Assembly: GCA_030533445.1 (NCBI GenBank)
Contig: CM060081.1
Span: 38,591,611-38,655,610, forward strand
Source of the DNA: Cyprinodon diabolis
Lineage: Eukaryota; Chordata; Actinopteri; Cyprinodontiformes; Cyprinodontidae
DNA: 64,000 nucleotides
Direction: 5' to 3'
Both the position numbers and the translations under genes were made by a program. Positions 10,763 through 22,560 of the stretch are shown in pieces. The notes beneath the pieces are model-generated. The model ran no database searches. It had not been told where the DNA came from and worked only from the letters and a program-made list of their open reading frames with translations. The stretch's first letter is position 1. Every line of letters begins with the position of its first letter.

Positions 10763-11139
10763 TTTAAAGAAAGTCAAAAGTTGGCATATTAAATGGACTG
10801 GTATTTTCTCCTGCTGTTTTTTTCTCTCTGTTCTGTATATAGCTACTAAGACAGCACTCAGTCAAAATTAAAATACAAAGTGAAACAAAGTATATCTTTT
10901 TATATTATAAATTTACCCATATAATTTTCCCAAACTTATTACATTCTAATCTGACTAATATTCAGTGATGGGTTGTGTTCCGCCCCCCTTGCAGCTACTG
11001 CAGGTCCACTAATACACAGGAGCCCGCGCTCCATTCTGTTCCGTCTCTGTTTCATTCGGTTTTCTGTCATAATACGGACAGATGGACCAAGTTTTCAGGC
11101 GAGTCAGACAGTGGGAAGTTTCAACACGTTTAATGACTC
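10763..11139. other. Short spacer between Gypsy element and LINE fragment
   Basis: Resumes the pre-insertion sequence after the CTAAG duplication. AT-rich to about 10960, then a more GC-balanced stretch (10970-11130). This is still in frame with the LINE piece but has no recognisable RT motif; it may be an older LINE part or unrelated DNA. No gene is recognised. Confidence 0.5.
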
Positions 11140-12345
11140 TTTTGACCAGTCATTAAAAAAGAAGCTGATTAGTCAGTCGCTTCATTTGGATGGGATTAAA
11201 CTGATCTCAGATAATAAAGTAAAAATTCTTGGTGTTATTTTTTATCAAGACCTGTCATTTAAATCCCATATCAAAGGGGTTTCTAGAATTTCCCTCTTTC
11301 ATCCGCGGAATACTGCAAAAATTAGAAATCTCCTGTACAGGGGTGATGCTAAGAAACTAGTCCATGCATTTGTTACTTCAAGGCGGGAGTATTGTAATCC
11401 CTTGCTATCAGGAAGTCCACAAACTGTAGCTAAAAGTCTCCAACTGATCCAAAACGCTGCAGCCAGAGTTCTGCTGAAAAATAAAAAGAGAGATCAAATC
11501 TCTCCTATCCTGGCTTATCTTCATTGGCTTCCTGTTAAATCCAGAATAGAATTTAAAATCCTCCTTCTCACATATAAAGCCTTAAATGTCAATGCTCCAT
11601 CTTATATCAGAGATCTGATTGTTCCTTATGTCCCTAACAGACACCTCACTCCTTATCTGCAGGTTTATCAGTGGTTCCTAGAATTTCTAAAAGTAGAATG
11701 GGAGGCATTCCTATTTAATCATTCTGCCTCATTCTATTTCTATTCTCCAACTCTGCAGAATCTATTAGTTTAAACTAACGTTCTGCTCCCTCTGCTTTCT
11801 CTAATAGTGGCTTCGCCTTTTCTGTTCCTGTTTGGCTGTGACACCATGCTGGAGAGAATCATCAGCTGTGCTGCTGCCATCAACACATTTGTTATAGATG
11901 TTGGAGATGGGCCTGGTTTCCAGTGTAGTCCTGTTTCTCTGACTGTGACTGGCTGGATCTGCTCTCTTCATTCTCTGACATGGGAGCTGGCTTGGAGCTC
12001 ATCTGCCTGGCTGTGTGTTTCCTGGATGGGGTCACCTTTTACAGTTGCCTTTTGTATCTCTGCTTCTGTCTTTTTTTTAACCCCAGCTGGCCTGAGCAGA
12101 TGGCCGCTCACACTGAGCCTGGTTCTGCTGGAGGTTTCTTCCTGTAAAAAGGGAGTTTTTCCTCTCCGCTGTCGGTAAAAGCATGCTTAGTATGAGGGAT
12201 TGCCTTTGAGTCAATGCAATCAACTGTTTTTCCTTAGATAGAAACTTTGAATCAATTTGACTGTATAATCTGGTTGAACTGTAAAGTGCCTTGAGATGAC
12301 ATATGTTGTGAATTGGCGCTATATAAATAAACTGAATTCAGTTAA
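11140..12345 (+). mobile_element. 3' end of an L2/Rex-type LINE (5' truncated)
   Basis: Seen: an open frame to 11773 reads as the end of a CR1/L2-group reverse transcriptase, with VKILGVIF, LLYRGDAKKLVHAFVTSRREYCN, LIQNAAARVL, LHWLPVKSRIEFKILLLTYKALN and APSYIRDLIVPY. After it, about 550 bp of 3' sequence includes GGTTCTGCTGGAGGTTTCTTCC and a terminal GCGCTATATAAATAAA tail, both familiar from fish LINE 3' ends. The endonuclease and most of the RT are absent (typical 5' truncation). The frame loses homology to the family near 11660, so this copy is dead. L2 versus Rex1/Maui assignment is uncertain without a library search. Confidence 0.85.
11144..11773 (+). pseudogene. LINE reverse transcriptase C-terminal fragment
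   Basis: This is the coding part of the truncated LINE. The block from LKKKLISQSLHLDG onward aligns by eye with the last decayed block of the second LINE fragment (around 19860-19910), showing one family. After NRHLTPYL near 11655 the product no longer follows the family pattern, which suggests a frameshift or deletion before the stop. No ATG belongs to it. Confidence 0.8.
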
Positions 12346-13650
12346 GAGTCCAGCAGTGAGCTCAGAAAGACAGGCTCAGATGGAGACAGACAGGTTCAAT
12401 GGATGAGAGGGACAGAGACAAGACATGGTACCAGGGTAACTGCAGAACTTTAAATTGCAGCCCAACCAGGATCACAGGCATTAAAACTGGCCTACCTGCA
12501 TTCCGAGCCAGAACCAGAGGGCTCCACAGAGAAGGACCAGTACCCAAGCTCCCTCCACACGTTAAGCTAAAACCCTGAGGGTTGACCCACATCCTCTTGA
12601 CACACAGGCCCCCCAAGAGTCAGAACATCAACCAGGAAATTAACTTAACTGAAATATAAATAAACATGAACAACTAACATGGAAAACTAAGGATCGCTAA
12701 CACAAATACAAATGAATAATGCTCTGGCCCCGTAAGCTGGGCTGAAACGTATATATAGCAGCAGGAGCGGGTGAAAAAGATGAATGATAATTAGAGAGTG
12801 GGGAGGGAACGACAGGGGTGAATGAGTTACTAGATCAGCTAACGTGGGCTGCAAATTATGACATGTAGTATTATTCATTAGTATTAAATTCTGAGAAAAG
12901 GTTAGTGGTGTCAATTGCAGGATTTTCCCTTTCAAGCCAAAGGTTATTTGTCACTTTAACCAATTGGTCATTTTGACCAATTTGCATACCTTTCACCAAT
13001 ATAGCCTGGGTAAAACACAACCAAATTAGATTGTTTTGTTTAACCAAAACACCCAGATTAAAAACTAAAAACTATTTTTGAATAAAATGACTAGCACCTT
13101 CCATTTTGCTCAAAATTGCCCAAGTTGCACAAGCATTTTTACTGTCTACTTTCACTAAAATAGCAGAAAACAAGCAGTCAACCTTGATAGATTGCTTTTT
13201 TTAAGAGAAGTTACACACACAAAACCTTACAAAACATGTTATTATACACACCATTCATGAATAATTTCAAAGGGATTTAAATGAAATACAAAAAATTGCA
13301 AAAATCACAGATTATATTACTAACCATAGTTATGCACTGCACCAGTAGGTGGTATCATGTTCACATGAAGTTCCATGAAGTGAGTAATTTGTTGAAGCAA
13401 TTTGGCCCAGAGGACCAATGCCTCATAAAGCTTCATCTCGCCATAACTCTCCAGCAGGCAGACAGCTAACAGTAATGCTTGACTAAACTCAAACATGGCT
13501 CTTGATAACCAGGCCCTTGTGACTAGTCTGAGAGCTGGTTATATAGTCAGGTGAACAGGTGAATGTGATAGAGGCTAATTGGAAACAGTGCGTACTGATA
13601 GGTATGTTGAATCTTGAATCAGAGCAGCACTAGTGTCAGGAATCCTGACA
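12346..13650. repeat. Possible decayed minus-strand LTR element
   Basis: No coding motif. Read on the minus strand, the right end begins TGTCAGGATTCCTGACA (a near-perfect palindrome, 13634-13650), a start often seen for sushi-type LTRs. About 100 bases further is a TATA-like TATATAA (13538-13548 on +). The left part (12360-12640) is less AT-rich and unlike the flanks. No matching second LTR or duplication was found, so this is a weak call. A 9-bp-arm hairpin lies at 12962-12982. Confidence 0.3.
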
Positions 13651-15164
13651 CAGTCCAAGTACTTTTTGATAAATATTTGCCTTTTGTTACACACTGTCCC
13701 CTCTGACATTTGAATTGTAAATTTTGAAACTCTCTCAACCGATATTTCTCATGAGACTCACACTGTCCAGTTTTTTGACTTGTTACTCTGCAGTCAGGTT
13801 GACAGTTGACTTCATCATTAATTTATTTCTGGCAGAGGTCTGGAGGTCAGCAGTTTGAGTTAAGAGATGGTATATCATAATATCAACCTGGTGATACTTG
13901 ACAGTTTGATTTTAGCTAGAGCTTATTATGTGTGGTGCTGCATGATAGAGAGCAGTGCAGAGGAATTCCAAATTCAATGCAGTTCAATCTGAGTCTCTCC
14001 TTCCTAAAAAGTGGAAACATAACTGGCAGTCTCCATCTACCCCTTTCTGTCACATAGAGTCTGGGAATAAACACTGATCTCACCATATAAACATTTCAAT
14101 GTTCAAGGATTGTGTTAAAACCCAAGGTTAACACTGTTTGTGCTGGCACAATCCTAAAGTGTGTGCTTCTTTTTCAAATCAATCCTGGATTAGATGAAGT
14201 CAGACAGGGCACAGAGTTGAAAAGCATAATTTAATTCGAATTCACATTAACTTTGAGATTGCTAATGGAAGAGATGGAAATATAAAGACTATTTTGATTG
14301 GTACATGTTGAAGCGGATGGAGAAGTTGCTGGGAAAAAAGTCCTGAGTAAGAGGTGTGACAATCGTGCGTCACTGTTTTTTTTACACTTCCCTCATCTCC
14401 TGTATGTATGTCTGTCCTTCATTTCTGCAATGTCAGACATCATGTTCCAACACCCACCACCATCACAACCCCCATGACAAAGGATGTCCTGCCTGTTTTC
14501 CTATTTTCAAGATCACTTTCAAAGTCATGGCTCCATGTGTGATGAGTGAGGGAAATATTTCTAACTGTTACATCTCCCTCCTGTCCACAGCTAGTCAGCA
14601 AATGTGAAGATGTTCTGTCAGCACATGCCAATCTGAATGTGGACAGATGCAAATACAGTAAACACGTGCAAACACATCAGTAGAGAGAAAAGTGACAAGT
14701 GCTTTGAGTGGCAGTGTGCACTTCCTCCACATCAGCTGTAAAAGTTGTTTTGTTGAAAAAATGACAATATTTAAATTGACATTGAGAGGTGATCTCCTTA
14801 ATCTGCAGAAAAAAACAGAGCATGGCTGCTCAAGCTTACTGATAAACTGACCAAATACACATCCAGAATCAAATTAATGTATAAACCTTTGCTGCTCTGT
14901 TTTTCCAAGTTACATGAGGGACGACAAAACAGTTACAGAAAATGTCTTGAGATAGAATTAACAAAAATAAAAGTAACACATTAAAGGTAATAAAAAATAC
15001 ACAAAACAAAACAACTAAAAAAACAGAATATTGGTCCAGTCATGTGAAATTGTCCCCCTCCATTTTCCTTAGTATTTTTTCAGAACCCTTCAAATAATCT
15101 CTAAGGTATGTTGTAATAACTCTAAGGTATGTTCTAGTTTCAATAATACAATTTATACTTACTA
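13651..15164. other. Intergenic DNA, nothing recognised
   Basis: AT-rich with no exon-like frame, no transposon ends and no RNA gene that I can see. A short imperfect tandem copy of CTCTAAGGTATGTT occurs at about 15098-15135. Confidence 0.6.
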
Positions 15165-16122
15165 TACGAGGTCCGAATAAAGAAAATCATCAACCATTAA
15201 AGGTCCGGAGACATTTTTAATTATAATCTGTTACTTAAAATAGAATTTAACACTGAAATAAAATGTAGTTTTTATGCATCCATGTTATACATTGAATTTT
15301 TAAATAAAACTTTTTTTTTTTCAATGGAAAATTTTTCCATTTTAAAATCTAAAGTGTTTTTTGAAGTAGAGAAAGTCGTTCAGTTTAGTATATAGACAAC
15401 TTCCTGACTCATATTTTATAAGACCATTTTTTTTTTTTTTTTTTTATGGCTTAATGAGAGCAGTGCCATTCCAGGTTCATTTGTGAGCTTATATACTTAT
15501 TCCGAAAAACTAAGACCGTTTGTTTAAATAAATGCAAGCAAACTATTGTTACTTCAACATACCAGGAAGCAGAATTCTCATCTCGATAAAAATTTTATCA
15601 AAATGTCCAAGAGCGCCTCTCACAACTTCAAAAGAAACTTCTCATCTTAGGCCTGGATGAAGAGATGCTGAGTTTGGAAGCAGAAAACAAACATAGTTCA
15701 TACAAACCATGCATGATCAGAATTATCCCTGTTTCAAAAATCCACCAAAAAACAAAAATATGTGGCCAGAAACTGAACATATGCTGGCTGTACGATTGTG
15801 GGGATTTTTTTAATATGTCATATTAAATCAAGCGTTCATTACCACATGTTTTGCTTCCGAATTTAATAATAAAATAGCGCATGCTCTCCTTGAGCTCTGA
15901 GGAAGTCGGAGCGGAGCAGGACAGGAGGAACAATGGAGGCTGTAGGCTTTGCTTTGTGCAGGAGGTCTGGAGTGCAGTGGGGTGATGCGCAGACGGAGGA
16001 TGCGGGATTTCGGGTTTAGACACTGTCGTCAGACAACATGCGGTAATTTATAAAAGTTTTAAATCAGGTTGGGTCCAGATTAGCCAACAGGTGGGTCCGG
16101 ATCCCTTAATCCGTGACCTCTG
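15165..16122 (-). mobile_element. Short hAT element, copy A
   Basis: Read on the minus strand it starts at 16122 with CAGAGGTCACGGATTA, the same terminus as copy B at 43835. It then follows copy B with substitutions (CTAATC..GACC, AACCTGATTTAAAAC, ACTGCATGTT-like, ACAGTGTCTAAA) and ends with the shared GGACCTTTAATGGTTG block near 15165-15215. It is longer than B and has a 19-base T run at 15427-15445. The distal inverted end and the target duplication are not clear, so the left border is approximate. There is no transposase: a non-autonomous or relic element. Confidence 0.75.
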
Positions 16123-16270
16123 CTCTAGCCTGCCGCTCCCTTTTTCCGTCTTGGCCCCGCTGTCTGCCTCGGCGGAGTAACATCACCCAGCTTCTGTTCC
16201 AAGCTCCTATTCCTTCACCTTTCATGTGGTCATCAAAGGTGACAGAACGGTGACAGTACGGTGACGGTGG
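16123..16270. other. Spacer with short GGTGAC repeats
   Basis: Less AT-rich than its surroundings. Near its end, GGTGACAGAACGGTGACAG and two further GGTGAC units form a short tandem array (16240-16268). No gene is recognised. Confidence 0.4.
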
Positions 16271-16505
16271 GTAGGAAAGGAACTTTGGACTGCTGTGCCA
16301 AATTCAGGCAGCCTTTAACTGTACAGATGTCCTTACATGGCAGAAACACACATGAATGATGCTTGTCATGTTGGAACTACAGGCTTCAAAAAGAAAACTA
16401 AAGAATGCCAGTTACACACATCCATTGAATGGCTAACCTTTCCATTAAAAAATCCAAAACATAGAAAGAGGTATACATTTGCATATTATACACCGTAAAT
16501 TTGAA
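16271..16505 (+). repeat. Unclassified interspersed repeat, copy 1
   Basis: Matches 24747-24972 by eye over some 230 bp in the same orientation: GTAGGAAA, ACTGCYGTGC, CAGAAACACACAT, GATGATGCTTGTCA, then a TTCCAGAAAAG-like block. There are many substitutions and small gaps, so both copies are old. No terminal repeats, coding motif or tRNA-like boxes identify the class. Confidence 0.6.
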
Positions 16506-18925
16506 GAAATATTGTATTTTTTGTTAAATTTAGCAAGGTGGGATGTGCTTTAAAATCCTTTCATGCAAAGGATTGTAGGAGACAGTATAGCTTCTAAGGG
16601 TCAGATAGGATCAAAATAGAGTATTGATAGGGAACAATCAGCCTCCTCTACTTACATCCTTCCTTAATGCCAAATTCAGATAGGAATTATCATGGTGATC
16701 CCGACTTTTACACTGATAAGTGTTCTTACCAATGTCGGGTTCATAAATGTAGGTTTGCAAAAGAAGAACTGAAATACACAGTAATGGATACAATTTCTGC
16801 AGAAAGAGAGACAGTTGAACCCCAGACTCTAATACACTGTCTCCCACTGGACCTCCTCCGCAGAGCGTTTTATTAACAGAACATGACACATGGTTACAAA
16901 CAGAGTATTGTTCTGACAGAACAATTGATCAGTTCATGAAGACAGAATGCTCCATCAGAATGACAAGGCAGGATGGTCTCCTGACTGAATCATGAGACAG
17001 GAGTGGAGCATCCCCTCGCACAAATGTTTCATAAACACACATTAATTTTATAATCATCACTGAATAAACCTAACAACCAATGTAATGAATTTTGATGGAT
17101 GTTGTTTTGTTTCATTTAATTATGAAATATTATCTTTGGATTTATTTTGACTACTATACTACTCTTCTATAAAAGTATGTAAAACAAGTGTACCTAATGT
17201 GTTTATTGTTTGGGAACAAGTAAATGTTGTATTATTCAAAAATCCTCTTACATATCATGTTGATATAGATAGTAGATTGCATCAAATATTAAAGCAATAA
17301 TGGTGTTTATATATATATGACCATAAACATTTTTGAGTGCTTCACACTGTTTCGACCGTTTACAAATGGCTATGATTTACTGTTGTCAGCAACCCAAAAC
17401 AAAGCAAAGTAATTACTGAATTGTGGAATGCATATGTGAGAAAAAGTTATCAGAAAGAGATTTCATAAACTCAACTTTTTGTTTCATAATTCATTGGAAA
17501 GAGAAACAGCTAAGTATTTTTCTACTTTCATTGTACATAATGAATTTTTAAGGAAAAATATGAGAAAAGTTATTTTTTCTTCTAACATTTTCTTCATTTC
17601 TTGATTTAGGGTTGAATTATCAGTGTTCCCAAGGCAATGGGTGTTTTTAAAACAAAATAGGCATACTGATTTCTAGCTGGAAAAAAATGTATATTGTTTT
17701 AAAATGTAACTTTATTATAGTTATTCACAAAAAAATGAAATAAAATAGAGGAGTGCTAGCACAGTCTTTTAAGAGAAAAAAAATACTTGAAGGATTTCTT
17801 AGTTGAAAATTTTGAAGTAATTATTGAAGTTGAACTAAAAACAAATTTGGCAGATTAAATTAGGTTATATTTTACATCAACACCCAAGCAAACAAAGAAA
17901 ACAGCATGAGACTGGATAGAGTGAGTGTCCTTCATTGACAAGTCATAATATACAGTCCAGCAGCTGAACTGAAGCACAGCAGTGTAACCAAAGATGAAAT
18001 GTCTAACCCCCCGGTGCTCTCTCCATTTAAGGTGACAATAATTCTGAGCTACAAAGAAGGGGGAAAAACGGAATGAGAGAGATATATGTCCCTATCAATT
18101 TTGTTCCAATCTAAATGATGTCTCAGATGAGGCCATGGCAAAGAGGATCGGAGTCACTGATGTCTGCCTCTCTTATCTTTCAGCACCTTACTACATGGCA
18201 AATGTCTACATGTTATAGACTAACCTAACTCAACAACACACAGATAAGCTTTGCATGCCAGCATTACTGAGTAGGTGGCATTGAGGCACCTCAGCCTGAG
18301 ATGGATTAAATTGTAGGTACACAGGCACCAAGATAGCGAAGTTTAGTGCAGACGGGTATCGTTACACATATCCCCTAGCCTATATTAGTCAAACCACATC
18401 TATATATCATCTTCTTCTTTTCTCCTTTTCCATTTACTGCAACTGTCATTCTGCTCCAAAGAGTGTGATGGATTGACTCTATTTGCTGTTTATTTCCAGC
18501 CCACAAAAGAGGTGGTTTTGTAAAGAAGCAATTTGGAAAGAAATAAAGTAACATTTTTCTTTCAGTGCCTGACAGTTTAACTTATTCAAAGCAGCTCGTT
18601 TTTAGAACAGTATTTCTTTTAAATAACAGATATCGCTTTTACATTTCCATTGATTTGCTATTCAAATAGATAAAGGTGGGTTTGAATGAATTATAGATAA
18701 AGGTGTGTAATTCATTCTTAAGAGATGATAGAGTTTTTTTGCTTGGCTAGCAGCCTTTCCAAAAGATTAAGCAGATTATTTAAAGGAACAAATATTATAA
18801 AATATTACTATCCAATAAAGAAGCAAATCCATCACAAAAGCTTCTAATAACTTCAGAGTTAATTTCACAATGAATATTTAACAATGAATATTTATATATC
18901 AAGTATGTAAACAAATAATAAATGA
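16506..18925. other. Intergenic DNA, nothing recognised
   Basis: AT-rich. The part from about 17880 to 18400 is less AT-rich and free of known repeats but shows no exon. Short open frames at 16638-16889 on both strands have no recognisable motif. Confidence 0.55.
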
Positions 18926-19930
18926 TTGGCCTACCATCTAAATGTGATTGCTTCTACTCTTGAAGGTGGGGGAGCATCTGAGGCAAGTATAAAACCACAA
19001 TTGGGTTTTGACTGTTTGGATCCAATTGAGCTTTCTGAGTTAGGAAAAATTGTAATCTTCGTCTACCGTAAGCCTTCAACTCGAACGTTAGATCCAGTTC
19101 CAACCAAGTGATGTAAGGAAGAATTCTCTCTTATTTCTACCTCCATTTTAGATATGATTAATCTATCCCTGCTACAGGGATATGTACCCCAGGCTTTTAA
19201 GGTAACTGTAATCAAACATTTAATCAATAAAACTCTTGATCCAAATGACTTTGTAAATTATAGACCTATATCTAATCTTCCTTTCTTTTCTAAAATTCTG
19301 GAACAAAATGTTGCTAATCAAATGTGTGACCACTTACACCATAATGAACTTTTTGAAGAGTTTTGAGCTGATCATAAGACTGAAACAGTACTGGCAAATG
19401 TCACTAATGATATTCTTAATGGCCTCAGATAATAGACTTTATCTGTTCTTGTCCGGTTAGATCTCAGTGCTGCATATGATACATTTTATTATAATTATTT
19501 TAGAAATGCTTGTAGTAAGTAGTAGTAGGATGGTTTAAATCGTATTTGTATGACAGATTTCGGTTGTTAATGATAAACCTTCATCATGTTTTAGGGTTAC
19601 CTATGAAATAACACAGGGATTTTCACAAGGGCTGAATTTCTGTACTATATATATATGCACTCATTTGGTAGAATAATGAGACAGCATAGGATGAACTTCC
19701 ACTATATTGCTGATGATATATTTGTCCATACATTCTGATTAAATTAACCCTTTACATAGACTACAGGCATGTCTTGAAGACATAAAAACCTGGATGACTC
19801 TTAACTTTCTGCTCCTGAATGCAGACAAAACAGAAGTTATAGTCTTTGAACCACAGTCTCTAAAAAAGAGTCTAATTAGGCAGACACTTTATTAGGATGG
19901 GATTAAATTGATCTGCTGTGCATACAAAAC
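18926..19930 (+). mobile_element. Decayed L2/Rex-type LINE fragment, central RT
   Basis: Seen: scattered frames recognisable as the N-terminal and central part of a CR1/L2-group reverse transcriptase. These include LDPVPTK, GYVPQAFK, NYRPISNLPFFSKILE, CDHLHHNELFEEF, then (frame-broken) LDLSAAYDT, WFKSYLYDRF, the IADD active-site region and LLNADKTEV. The last block (LKKSLIRQTLY.DGIKL) corresponds to the first block of the fragment at 11140, so the two pieces are neighbouring parts of one family. There are many stops and frameshifts. Confidence 0.8.
19154..19366 (+). pseudogene. LINE reverse transcriptase fragment (RT motif NYRPISNL)
   Basis: The best-preserved 70-residue block of the LINE relic. 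It spans GYVPQAFKVTVIKHL and NYRPISNLPFFSKILE, the classic start of non-LTR RT domains, and closes with a TGA where family members continue. It does not encode a protein on its own. Confidence 0.8.
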
Positions 19931-20995
19931 TTTGTAAGCTCTTCCAAAAGGGGAGTTTATGGCTCACATGACATATATTCGGGTAAGTGGGATATAACAT
20001 TGAAAAATACTTTGGAAATGCAGTATCTCGTAGATTATCATCAATTCAGTTATTGATTATATAATTAATAAGTTCAAGTAAAACTGGTGGTTTAAAATAC
20101 TATATGGACAATTTAGCCTATAATAAGCTGACCACTAGTGGATTTATTATGTAAAAACAATGGTAAATGGTAAATACCCCATCCTGACAGTAGCTGAAAA
20201 CTATGAAATCCACCCGGATTCTATTATACATGCAGTATTTGAACCAGGTTCACATCAGAGGTAACACAAAACCTTCAAACCTAATGTCCCTAATGTTCAA
20301 CAAAATGAGTTAATTCCTGTTCAATGGCATTATAAGTTAACATGTCATGCAAGAAATACTCGTCACCTATTTTATGGGCAGTAAGTTCCCTCTTCATGGT
20401 ATCGAGATATCAAAATACATCAATCATGTATTTTAGTTTTTTTTCTTTGTTTAAACAAATGTCAGCTCCTTGTCTATGTTTATGTGTCATTTGCTTTTTT
20501 ACATGCAACCCTCTGCATCTCACACTATGACTGTGCAAATTTAAACACACAGTATCAAACACCTGCTAGGCCTCAGTAAATAATATGCTGCACATCATCA
20601 CATGATGTTATTCATCTGCAGTCATGGACAGATGGTATAGTGTGAGTGCCATGTTAATAATGTTCTCCAATCAGTCATTTGGAGAACTGTGGTTATAACT
20701 GCTCGTATAATGACACATGGAAGGAGATTAAAGGTGAGCTATGACCTTCCTGGGATTACATACAGGCCGGGTAATCTATTGAGACTGGAAGACACACTCT
20801 ACTGCATCTTAAAATATTCTGTCACTATCTCCGCCTTACCAGAGATCCGAGGAGAAAATATTACTAAGGAGTAACTGACATTTATTACCATGCTTTGACT
20901 GATGTCCTGTTTGCCTCCTGTTTCTCCTTGAGACCCATTTCATTTGTTGAGAAATTTCATCAGCTTTTAGTAGATATACAGTAGTGGATATACTA

Positions 20996-21041
20996 AATGT
21001 CTTTGTACAAAAACATCTTTCTGTTTTTGTACAAAGACATT
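20996..21041. repeat. Perfect 20-bp inverted repeat (6-base loop)
   Basis: Left arm 20996-21015 (AATGTCTTTG...) and right arm 21022-21041 are exact reverse complements, separated by TCTTTC. The pairing does not extend outward. It could be a fold-back remnant of a MITE or a replication-slippage palindrome; no function is shown. Confidence 0.8.
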
Positions 21042-21983
21042 ACTGTGTATTTCAGTTCTTCTTTTGCAAACCATCTTTCTGCTTGCTCTCAAAAAATTAG
21101 GGGGGAAATGCAAGATGTCTAGACAGGCTGGGACCTTGTGGGGATGGGGGATGGTTGAGGGAATTATCCTTCAGAATCAAATTGTCAAACACTGCCTCCT
21201 TGTGGTAACCCAGCTAAATAACATGTGTCTTTCTGTATCTAATAATTGCAGGAAACTTTACTGTTTTAAAAAGAGCAAATGTTATTCCTAATTATAAAAA
21301 AAAATCAGTATTACCTGCACTCTTTCATTTACTGTAATGCCGATTCACATTGTTTATGTATTTTTTTCTACAATATCACAGAAAATAATGAAGGAATTAA
21401 GCTAAAATTCAACCAAAAATTCTTGCCACTTTTCAACCTTAGCAAAATTTATAGGCCTGTGGGTTTGTGATGTTGGCAGCAAGCATTCATATTTGAATTC
21501 AGGGGCTACTGTCAGACTTAGGCATGAAAGAAATCATTATTTAAAATGCTTACCTGTAGGGATAATAATGTAAAGAATAATGAGAAATTGCTTATTTTTT
21601 TTCTGATGTGAATTTCCAGCATATTAATAAATGCATACAGTATCAATCTCCTATGTTCTGACTGAATTAGGGGAAATATCCCATAGTTTTTGCCACATTG
21701 AGTGTTGTTCGAGTTCCTGGATCTCTTTGGGTTTTAGTAAGGAGTGTGAAACATTTTACAATAATCTTTTAAAGTGAAAAGAAGGAAAAAGCTCAAGGAT
21801 TTTTATCTGACAAATGTTAATGTAAGAAATAAAAAAATGTATTTTTTTTCTCCCTTTTTTTCTTTTTTGGAACAAAAGAAAATAAAAATAATGTGAAACT
21901 AACCCAGACCCCTTTTTAACATGTCCTTTTTTTCAATTTGTCACACAAAGTGAACAAAGAAATTAAAGTCTTTAGAAAAACAG

Positions 21984-22013
21984 ACAACAAAGAAACAAAG
22001 GTTTCTTTGTTGT
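21984..22013. repeat. Perfect 13-bp inverted repeat (4-base loop)
   Basis: ACAACAAAGAAAC (21984-21996), loop AAAG, GTTTCTTTGTTGT (22001-22013). A and T rich, so a chance or slippage origin is possible. Confidence 0.7.
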
Positions 22014-22054
22014 TTGTTTTTAAAGCACTAGTGGCTCGTTTTTCGAACAGTTGG

Positions 22055-22200
22055 CTGAGAGGAAAGGGGGTATGAGAGAGGGGGAGAGACATGCGGAAGG
22101 ACCACAGGCCGGATTCAAACCTGTGTTTCCCGTGTCAAGGACTAAGGCCTCCCTACATGGGTCGTGTGCACTAATCACTGCACCACCAAAGGGCACCCCA
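22055..22200 (-). repeat. tRNA-derived SINE-like sequence
   Basis: On the minus strand there is an A-box-like TGGTGCAGTGATTAG (22185 to 22171) followed some 50 bases later by a B-box-like GGTTTGAATCC (22121 to 22111), the internal RNA polymerase III promoter layout of tRNA and tRNA-derived SINEs. It does not fold into a clean tRNA, and the downstream purine/pyrimidine-rich part (22055-22085) is SINE-like. It is a SINE or tRNA relic and not a functional tRNA. Confidence 0.6.
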
Positions 22201-22560
22201 CAAAAGTTAAATGTTTATCAAGTCCGAGGACTCCCGAGCACTTCAAGCCCATTTACACACTGATGTAATAAGCTATATTTTAGCCAAAACTGCCCTGGGA
22301 CAAACGCCAAGCTGCTATACAATCTGCACCACTGGGCCCTTCAACCTACAGCAGTAGGTAAGAAAGGTAAAATTTCTTGCCCAAGGACATAGAAAATGAG
22401 ACGAACAGAGCAGAGGTTGAAACTAGAGATGGATTACTATATTTCTAGCTATTGTTCTTTTTAGTTTAAAATGAGACTTTGGAAACATTTATAATCATTT
22501 TGTCAATTTTCTTCTGTAAATATAGAAATACAGTAAAATGTCATACTTGGTTGTTGTTTG
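22201..22560. other. Unclassified, possible SINE debris
   Basis: The stretch TTTCTTGCCCAAGGACAT near 22371 is a phrase often seen in fish SINE tails, but no complete element can be outlined. No gene is recognised. Confidence 0.35.

Larger units (their letters stand above)
19931..22054. other. Intergenic DNA with two perfect hairpins
   Basis: AT-rich; no gene recognised. It contains a perfect 20-bp-arm inverted repeat at 20996-21041 and a 13-bp-arm one at 21984-22013, listed separately. 20600-20870 is less AT-rich and non-repetitive, but no exon is visible. Confidence 0.5.

Noticed and set aside
11807..12178. 123-codon open frame after the LINE RT fragment
   Set aside because: It is the 3' untranslated part of the LINE, ending in its known tail; no RT motif.
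13342..13353. Second CTCF-like motif CCAGTAGGTGGT
   Set aside because: One mismatch at an important position and no supporting context; such matches are expected by chance in 64 kb.
22111..22197. tRNA gene on the minus strand
   Set aside because: A and B boxes are present, but a cloverleaf with paired acceptor and anticodon stems could not be drawn; SINE or relic is more likely.
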